From positions 14,803-78,802 of the forward strand of contig JAFKKL010000006.1 of NCBI GenBank assembly GCA_017305595.1: 64,000 bases of DNA, read 5' to 3'. The notes beneath the pieces are model-generated. The model did not search any database. It worked only from the letters and a program-made list of their open reading frames with translations, and was not told the DNA's origin. Shown piece after piece: positions 37,901 to 46,900 of the stretch. Numbering within the stretch: position 1 is the stretch's first letter; each line of letters begins with the position of its first letter. The stretch is from Hyphomicrobiales bacterium (GTDB taxonomy: Bacteria > Pseudomonadota > Alphaproteobacteria > Rhizobiales > Xanthobacteraceae). The translations under genes and the position numbers were made by a program.

Positions 37901-40900
37901 CGCCAGCGGCGGCGTCGCCACCAATACGGTCGATTCGACTGTCGCGGCGACCGTCGGCACGCACCTGATCATCAATTCGGCCGGCGGCAATATGAACGTG
38001 ATTGCCTCCGACAGCGTCAATCAAACCAGCGGCGGTGCGCGCGCCGGCTCCGGCGGTGCTGCGGCCGCAGGTGCCGCCGTGAGCGAGATCACCGTTACGC
38101 AGAACGTGACGACCAATATCGGCGCCGACACCATCCTCAGCCTCAATGACAATCCGGCGACGTCGACGGCGCTGATCAATATCGAGGCGTATAACTTCCT
38201 CAACACGACGGACAACGTCTCGCTGGTGGCCGGCGGTCTGTTTGCGGGCGGCGGTGCGCGCTCCACTATGGATGCGACCGCCAATGTCGCGGTCAATATC
38301 GCCGACCGCGTCCACCTGTTCAGCGCCGGCAATATCGCCATCGGCACCGCCGCGCTCATGACCGCGTCCAACAATGCCAGCGCCAGCCTGTATGGTTTGC
38401 TTGCTGGTGTCGGCGCGCGGACGAATGCGACGCAGAACGCGCATCAGAGCGTGAACGTCGGCGCGGCGACGGTCGAGGCATGGGGCCTGATCGATATCTA
38501 TGCGGGCCAGAGCGGCGACGGCAGCTACGCCAGCAGCATCAAGTCGAACGGGACGACGGTGGTTTACAATTACACCGCGATTCCGATTTCGGCGGACTAT
38601 CGCGGAACGGCCGTTGCCAACAGCTATGCCACGCTGACGCTCGGCACCGGTTCGCGCGTGCTGGGCGCCAACAACATTTTCCTCGGCTCGACGCCGGGGG
38701 CGACCACCGCCAACGGCTCCGGCACGAACTACAATCCGTATCTTTCGGTTTTCAGCACCGCCAGTTACCAGAACGACGGCAGAACCCCGATCACCAGCGG
38801 CGATGCGATCCTCAACGGCACGATCGCCGCCGGCATCCACAATCAGGAGATCGTCACCATCTCCTATGGTGGCGTGGTGACGCTGTCGGCCGGCGGTTCG
38901 CCTTATGGCCTGACGCTGGAGCAGATCGGGGAAAACGATCATTTCAGCTCGGTGATGAGCTACAATCACCAGGTCGTCCAGTACAAGCTTCTCGGCGCGT
39001 TCAATCCGAAGCAGGACGCCTACAACCAGATCGCGGACATGAGCGGTCTGACCGCGTCGCAGGTCAGTGCCGCGATCGCCGGCGGGCAACCGATTACGGC
39101 GCTGAACGATGATGCGGCCGGCACCAAGCAGCGTATGATCAATACGCTGATCCAGCAGATGCCCTATCTGGCGGACCAGACCGGCGCCGCTTACGCTTTC
39201 GGTGATATTCTTGCGTCGGCGGGCAATGTGTCGATCCTGGCGAGCCACGTCAGCGGCACTGCGGCGGTGACGGCGCGGAATGCACCGCTCATCAGCTTCG
39301 ACAACCAGGGCACCAAGTTCCTGTTCACCTCGGCACTGGCCTTGAGCGGCGTCACGGGCGGACGGGTCGATTTCACCGGCGAAGGTCGTGAACAAGGCTC
39401 GGGTCTGACCATCACGCGCGATCTGTCGTCGTGGACGCCGACGATCCAGCTCATGGCGAGCTATAACGCCGTCAATGCCAATCGTCAGCCGATCGACCAG
39501 CAAGGCAATCTGCTGCTGACGACGCCTGACATTTATTTCGGTGGCGTCGTCACCAACGTGAACGGCATTCTCAACGTCAACAACCAGCTCGGCAACGTGC
39601 TGATCACGCGCGACATCCGCGCCGGCACCGTGGTCATGACCGTTCCCGAGGGGCTGATCGGCGGCAATCTCGGTGCCAACAGTATTTATAACTCGAACTT
39701 CGACGTCGCTGCGCAATGGGCGACTCCGAATGGGGAGTATCGCCCGACCGACGTTCTCACGGCGGTCTACGCTGCGGCGACTTATCTCGGTATGTACGGG
39801 CAGGGGGATGGCAGGATCGCCATCGGCGGTAACGGGAGCATGTTCCCGTATTATTATTATACGAACCAGCAAGGATATTCCGGCACCGCGTCCACCGTTA
39901 CCGATTTTGGCGGCTCCGCCAGCACAGTCTTCACCGCGCGCATGCTCGCGGCCTTCTACGACGGCGCGCACAACAACAGCCCGTCGCTTTATTCGTGGAT
40001 ATTCCTGCCGGTCGGCGAGGGCGTGACGCCGAGCAGCGGCGGCACGGCCGCGTCGTGGGTTCGCAACCAGTATCTGAACCAGGCCTATTCGGGCGACAGC
40101 GGTCCGTTCAACTATGCGAACGGCGGCAACTTCTTCCAGGTCGTCCAGATCCAGAACCAAGTCGTCAACGGTGTCCACGCCGATTCCACGACGCCGCCGA
40201 GCAATGCCGGGAGACCGACGATTCAAGCCGGCAAGGCATTGATCCTCTCGGCGTCGGCGCTCAACATCAACGGCACGATCGAGGTCGGCCAGAGCAGCAA
40301 CTATTCGGTTAATATCGGCGACGACGCCAAGGCCCTCATCAAGGACATCAAGGATCACGCCGACAAACTCGCGCGGGCGCAAAGCGCCGCTGCCGCCGGA
40401 CAATACGTCGATCTCAAGGATGTGGTGACGGTGGTGAACGGCACCGACGTCAAGGTTACGGCCAAGTACAATGCGCTGACCGATCAGATCCTGCTCGATC
40501 CGGTGGTGCAGGGCACCGGCGGCTACGTCTATCTCAACGGCCGCATCCTCAGCACCTCGACCAGCGGTGATCCGATGGGCAACATCATCGTTCACGGTGG
40601 TGCGGGTACGGTCACGGTCAACAACACCACCGGCACGGCGCTGGTGACGAACATCATCAACACCGGCATCAGCGCCGCCAGCGTCGTCGAGTTCGTCGAC
40701 CATGCGAGGGACCTGACGACCTGGTACGTCTATAATGCGGGTGCGCCCGCCGGCCAGCAGGTGGCGAAGTACGAGGCATCGGGCGTCAATGTCGGCAGCT
40801 ATATCGGGCTGACGCCGACCTATTCGGCGAATTCAGGCCTGACCTACCGGACCGCAGACCAACTCTATCAATGGGTCGACACGGCGAGCCTGTCGCGCGC

Positions 40901-43900
40901 GCCGACCAGCGACATGTCGGTGTTCGGCTGGCACTTCGATAACATCGTGTCCGCCAATTCGGCGATCTATCCCTATGCGCGGTCGGCGCCGCGAGTCGTC
41001 AACGGCACACAGACCTATAATTTCCAGGAATCCATATCGGCGACCGGCGATTACACCGAGTATCAGATCAACACGACCGCAGACAAACTCTACGGATCGG
41101 ACTTCCACGGCACCTGGTTCCGCGAGCGGTTCGAACACCTGACCCTGACGATGACCAACAGCGTCAAGGCGAACTTTCCGATCGGCATCAGCTTCACCGG
41201 CGGCGGCACCAGCAACATCGCCGTGAATTCGAATGCCAGCGTGATCGTCAACGCCTCGATCAACAATCTTCAGGGCAATACCAGCATCACCACCACCGGC
41301 GCCAATTCAGCGATCGTCGCCGGCGCAACGCCGTTCATCTCGGGCGTTTCCGTGGCGTTGAACGGAGAAGGCGGCGTCGGCACTCTCGACAAGCCGCTGC
41401 CGGTTGCCACCTACGGCGGCACCTTCTCGGCATCGTCGATCGATCACGACATCGCGGTAGCGGCGGTTGGCAATCTCACGCTCACGCAGGTGACGGCCAA
41501 TCCGGCCGTGGCCGGCAACCCGTCGCAGGGCAACATCTTCATTTCGGCGAGCGGCGACATCAATGCGGCTTCGCCCTATAACGCCGGCAACCCGACCATC
41601 GTCGGCAAGTCCATCACCATCAACGCCACCGGTGCGATCGGCGCCGTGTCCGGGATCGTGAACGGGCAGGCCGCGCCCACCAGCATCAATCCCATCGTCA
41701 TCCAAGCGACGGCGACGCAGCTCTCCGATGGCAGGTATGACGGCGGCGTCCTGAACAGCAAATCGGCGACCGGGACTTATCTTCTGCAATTGAGCGGCGA
41801 TCTGCGCGTCGGCTTCGTCAGTTCCGACGGTCCGGTGTTCCTCGGCGCCGCGACCGGCAGCCTTCTCAATGGACTGGCGACGCCGGGCCTGACCACCGCG
41901 CAAACCGCTTATCTTCAGAACGTGTGGGCGCAGTTGAACCTGCTCGGCACCGGCGGCACGCCGGGTTCGGTGGTGGCCTATCAGGCGCTCGTCAACACCG
42001 CCTATAACGACTACTGGCAACTGCGCAATCTCGCCTTCTATGACGGCACCAATTACAGCGCCACGACGGCAGCGACGACGCTCGACCCGGCGACGATCAA
42101 GAGCCAGCTCGCCGCGAGCCTCAATGTGCCGGTGACAGACGTCACCGATCTACAGGTGCAGGCGGAAATCGCGGCACGTTCGGATGCGATCAAGGCGCAG
42201 ATCGCTGCGAGGCTGAATGTGGCGGTTACGACCATAACCGACGCGCAACTCGCGGCTGAGGTCGCCAACCGCGATCTTGGCCGCAAGATGATCGCGGCGC
42301 AGCTCGCCGCCAAGGCCGGCGTCGACGTCTCGACCATTACCGATAACCAGGTCGAGCTTGAGGCCGCGACGCGATTCCTGAAGGCGCAATATCTGCTCGG
42401 GATCAAGACGGTGGCGGATTTCCCGGCGTCGCTGCCGGGGGCGGATGCGGGCGCGCCGCCGGTGTCGCTGACGACGCTGTTTGGCGCTTCGACCCAGCAG
42501 GCGGCACAGTATCAGGTCGATCAGACGCAAGCGCTGCACGATGTGCTGGCGACCGGCAACTACGACTCCACTTTCCGCTTCGTGCTGCCGGAGACATCGG
42601 GACTGTATCAGAAGCTCGCGTCTGGCTCGCAGTGGACGCTGGATCAGCTCACCTACACCGTGAGCCCCGGCGCCAATCCGGAGAACAACGTTCCGGCGAC
42701 GCCGATATCGCTGATGGACCGCAATGTCCGTGGCCAGCAGGTGATGCTCTATGCGCCGAACGGCACCATCGGCAGCCTCGCCGCGCCGGAACAGTTCACG
42801 TTCCGCAGCGATAATGCCTCCAATCTGACCGCCGCGCAGAAGGCGCTGTTGGCATCGGCCGGCCCCGGCCAGTTGACGGTGCAGGTGGAAGATGTCGCAG
42901 GCAGCAACGGCGCCATCAAGCAATATACCGTCACCATCGCCCAGCAGAGCCTCGTGGTCATCGATCCGTATGGCCCGGTGTCGGCGCTGGCGCAGTCGCA
43001 GATCTATCTCGGCAGCAAGACGAACCTGTTGCTGGGCGGCATTCCGATCTCCGCTTACGGTCCGATGACGGCGGCTTATGCTGCCGGCGTGCAGACCATC
43101 CAGTCCGGCGACGTGCGCTTGCAGGCGGGCCAGAGCATCCTCGGCGGCGTCGTAAATCAGGTCGCGATCTCCGGTAATATCGCCAACCTGACGCTGATCG
43201 CGGATACCGGCAGCATCGGCCAGGCGACGAATGGCGATCCGGCATTGAATCCGAATGCGCTGCTGCTGGCGCTGACCGGCGCGACCAGCCAATTCGACCA
43301 GGCGAAGGCGGCGCAAGGCATCTACATTCGCCAGACCGCCGGCGATCTCGTGGTTGGAAACATCAACGCCGGCAGCGGCAGCGACAGTGCCCTTCAGCTT
43401 GGTGCAACCGGCAGTATCTATGCCGAGTCCCAGTTCACCGACCGCAGCACCGTCCACATCGTCGCGACCTCACTCGATGTGCGCGCGGGTGGCAGCGTCA
43501 GCTTCAATCAAGGCAACTTCCAGCCCTTGCAGGTCAAGATCACCGGCGCGATCACCGGCCTTGCCGCCGACGCGATGACGTTGTTGAGCCCGAATGCAAG
43601 CATGATGATTGGGCGGGCGGGTGACTACGGCACGCTGGTTGTCGGCGGTGCGCTGACGCTCGATACCGTCGGCGACCTCACCATCGCAGCCAATACGACG
43701 GCGGGCGGGTCGCTGCAGTTGCTTGCCAATGGCACGGTGATGTTCTCGGTCGGCACATCGGCCGCGCCGATCACGGCAAGCAGCACCACGGCAAGTGTCA
43801 CGCTGGCGGCGGCGATGCTATCGATGGGCGCCTTCACCGATATCAACGCTGCCGGCGCCATCATCGTCACCACCACCGGCGATGCGACGCTCGGCCGGTT

Positions 43901-46900
43901 GACCTCGTCGCTGGCCTTTGCGAGCGCAGGCAACGCCATTTCAGTGACCGCGGGCGGCCTGACCTCTCTCGGTGCGATCTTCAGCAATGGTGACGGCCGC
44001 GATAATGTATCGCTGAGCGGCACCAATGCCGCGGTATTGCTCAGGGCGAGCGGCGATATCGGCACGGAGACGGACCGGCTTGTCTTGAACGCGGCGACGG
44101 CGGCGATCGACTCCATGCGCGGCGACGTGTTCCTGTCCTCAGGACGAACGCTTCACGTCACTTCCGGCACGGCGACACTCGGCGCCTTCTCGTTGATCGG
44201 CGGCGCCACGCTCACGCTTGATATCCTGAATGCTGGAATGAGTATTGATGTGCGCTCGACAGGTGGGGCTGTGAACCTCGGCACGGTGATGTCGGGTGGC
44301 TCGCAAACCATCCGGGCGGCGGGCGACATAATATTCGCCAGCTTGACCGCCGGCGGCACCGGAAGTGACGTCGGCAATATTGATGTGACCGCCGATACCG
44401 GCGCGATCCAAGGTGGCACTGTCTCCGCCCATGGCTCGGCCAGTCTCACGGCTGCGACGGACAACAAAGGCACCGGTGTGGAGGCGACCACCGGATCGCT
44501 CACTATGTCCGGGCACGTGATCGATTGGGGCACGCTGCACGCCGGAACCTTGATCGATGCGCGTGCGACTGGAGCGGTGACGTTCACCACCGTGACCAGC
44601 GGCAGATCGATTGACATGCGTTCCAGCGGCAGCGCGGTGAATCTCGGCACGGTGACGTCGGGTGGCTCGCAGACTGTCCGGGCGGCAAGCGACGTCTTGT
44701 TCAGCCGTTTGACCGCGACTGGCACCGCCGGTGACGCAGGCAATATCGATGTCACCGCCGATACCGGTGCAGTTCGTGGCACGACAATCGAGGCGAATGG
44801 TTCGGCGGCACTGACGGCAGCAACTGCCAACAACGGGACGAGCGCAACGGCGACAACGGGTTCGCTGGCGGTGTCGGGCGGTGCGGTTGACTGGGGCAGC
44901 CTGAATGCCGGCACGTTGATGGAGGTGCGCGCCACCAACGGTGCCGTGAATCTTGGTACTGCGATCAGCGGCGGCTCGCAGACGATCAGCGCGGCGGGCG
45001 ACGTGACGTTTGCCAGCCTCACCACCAGCGGCATCATCGGCGATGTGGGCAATATCGGCGTGACCGCCGCCGGCGGCGCGATCCAGGGCGGCACGATCGT
45101 GGCAAACGGCTCGGCGATCTTAACGGCGGCGACAAGCAATACAGGTGCAAATGCCGCGGCGACGACCGGTTCGCTGACTTTGGCCGGCGCGAGCCTGATA
45201 GACTGGAGTATCGTCAATGCCGACACCACGATGGATGTGCGCTCTACCGGCGGCGCGGTGAATCTCGGGACCGCGATCAGCGGAGGCTCGATGACGTTGA
45301 CTGCCGCTACCACCAATAAGGGTACGAAGGCGGTAGCGGTCACTGCATCGCTTGCGATGTCGGGCGGTGTGATCGATTGGGGGAGGTTGATTGCCGGAAC
45401 GAGTATCGACGCGCGTGCGACCGGTGCGATCAGTCTCGCCACGATAACCAGCGGTTTGACGACGGACGTGCAATCGACCGGTGATGCAGTGAATCTTGGT
45501 ACTGCGACCAGCGGTGGTTCGCAGATGATCCGAGCGGCGAGCGACGTGACCTTTGGTCAACTCAAGGCGATCGGCACGAGCAGCGATGTTGGCAATATCG
45601 GCGTGGTCACCGATAGCGGTGCAATCCATGGCGATACTGTCGTCGCCCATGGCTCGGTGAACTTAAGTGCGCACGCTGACAACAGAGGAACGATCACGAC
45701 CGCGACGACTGGTGCACTCGCAATGTCGGGTGACGTGATCGATTGGCGCGCGTTGAACGCCGGAACCAGTATCGAGGTGCGTGCGACCGGTGCGATCAAC
45801 CTTGCTACGACAATGAGCGGCACTACGACGAGCCTGCGCTCGACGGACGGCGCTGTCATTCTCGGTGCGGCAACATCTGGCGGTTCGCAGACGATCCGGG
45901 CCGCGAACGATGTCAGCTTCACCACTCTGAAGACGAATGGCGTCAGCGACGATATCGGCGATGTCTCCGTGACTGCTGATGCTGGCGCAATCCAGGGCGA
46001 CACGGTTGCCGCGAATGGTTCGGCGACGTTGACGGCTGCAACCCGTAACAAGGGCACGAGTGCGACGACGGTCACTGGGTCGCTGATGCTGGCCAGCGCC
46101 GGGTTTCTCGATTGGGGCCGGCTGAATGCAGCCACTTCGATGGATGTGCGTGCGAATGGTGCAGTAGATCTCACCACGGCGACCAGCGGCGCGACGATGA
46201 AAATACGCTCGAGTGGCGGAGCGGTGTCGCTCGGTGCAGCGACATCTGGCGGCTCGCAGGAAATTCGGGCGGCCAGCGATGTGGTGTTTACCAATCTGGC
46301 CGCCAACGGGACCGCTGCCGGTGATGTCGGCAATATCACCGTGGCCGCTGACGCCGGAGCGATCCAGGGTAATACGGTTGTCGCGAATGGTTCGGCGGCG
46401 CTGATGGCTGCAACCAATAACAAGGGCTCCAGTGCGACGGCGACCACGGGCTCGCTGATGCTGGCAAGCGTTGGCGTGACCGATTGGGGAGCGTTGAACG
46501 CCGGCACCTCAATTGAGGCATATGCGACAGGCGCGATCAATCTCGCCACGACAGCCAGCGGGACCACGACGAATCTGCGCTCAAGCGGTGGTGCTGTCGC
46601 TCTCGGCGCGGCGGCATCGGGTGGGTCGCAGACGATCCGGGCTGCGAACGATGTCAGTTTCACCGTTCTGAAGACCAATGGCATCAGCGGAGATACCGGA
46701 AATGTGACGGTGACGGCCGACGATGGAGCAATCCGGGGTGGTGTCGTGACTACTCATGGTTCAGCCGCGCTGACGGCTGCCACCGACAACACCGGCGATA
46801 CGCTGACGGCAACCACGGGCGATATCAGCCTTCATGCCGGCGGTCTGATCGATTGGAACGTGATCAAGGCGGATCGGGCGATATCCGCTAGATCAACCGG

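Noticed and set aside
34083..40703. Open minus-strand frame of about 2,200 codons opposite the giant adhesin
   Set aside because: It lies wholly antisense to the adhesin, reads as Arg/Asp/Ala/Gly-rich low-complexity sequence, and has no domain or ribosome site. It is a by-product of GC-rich codon usage.
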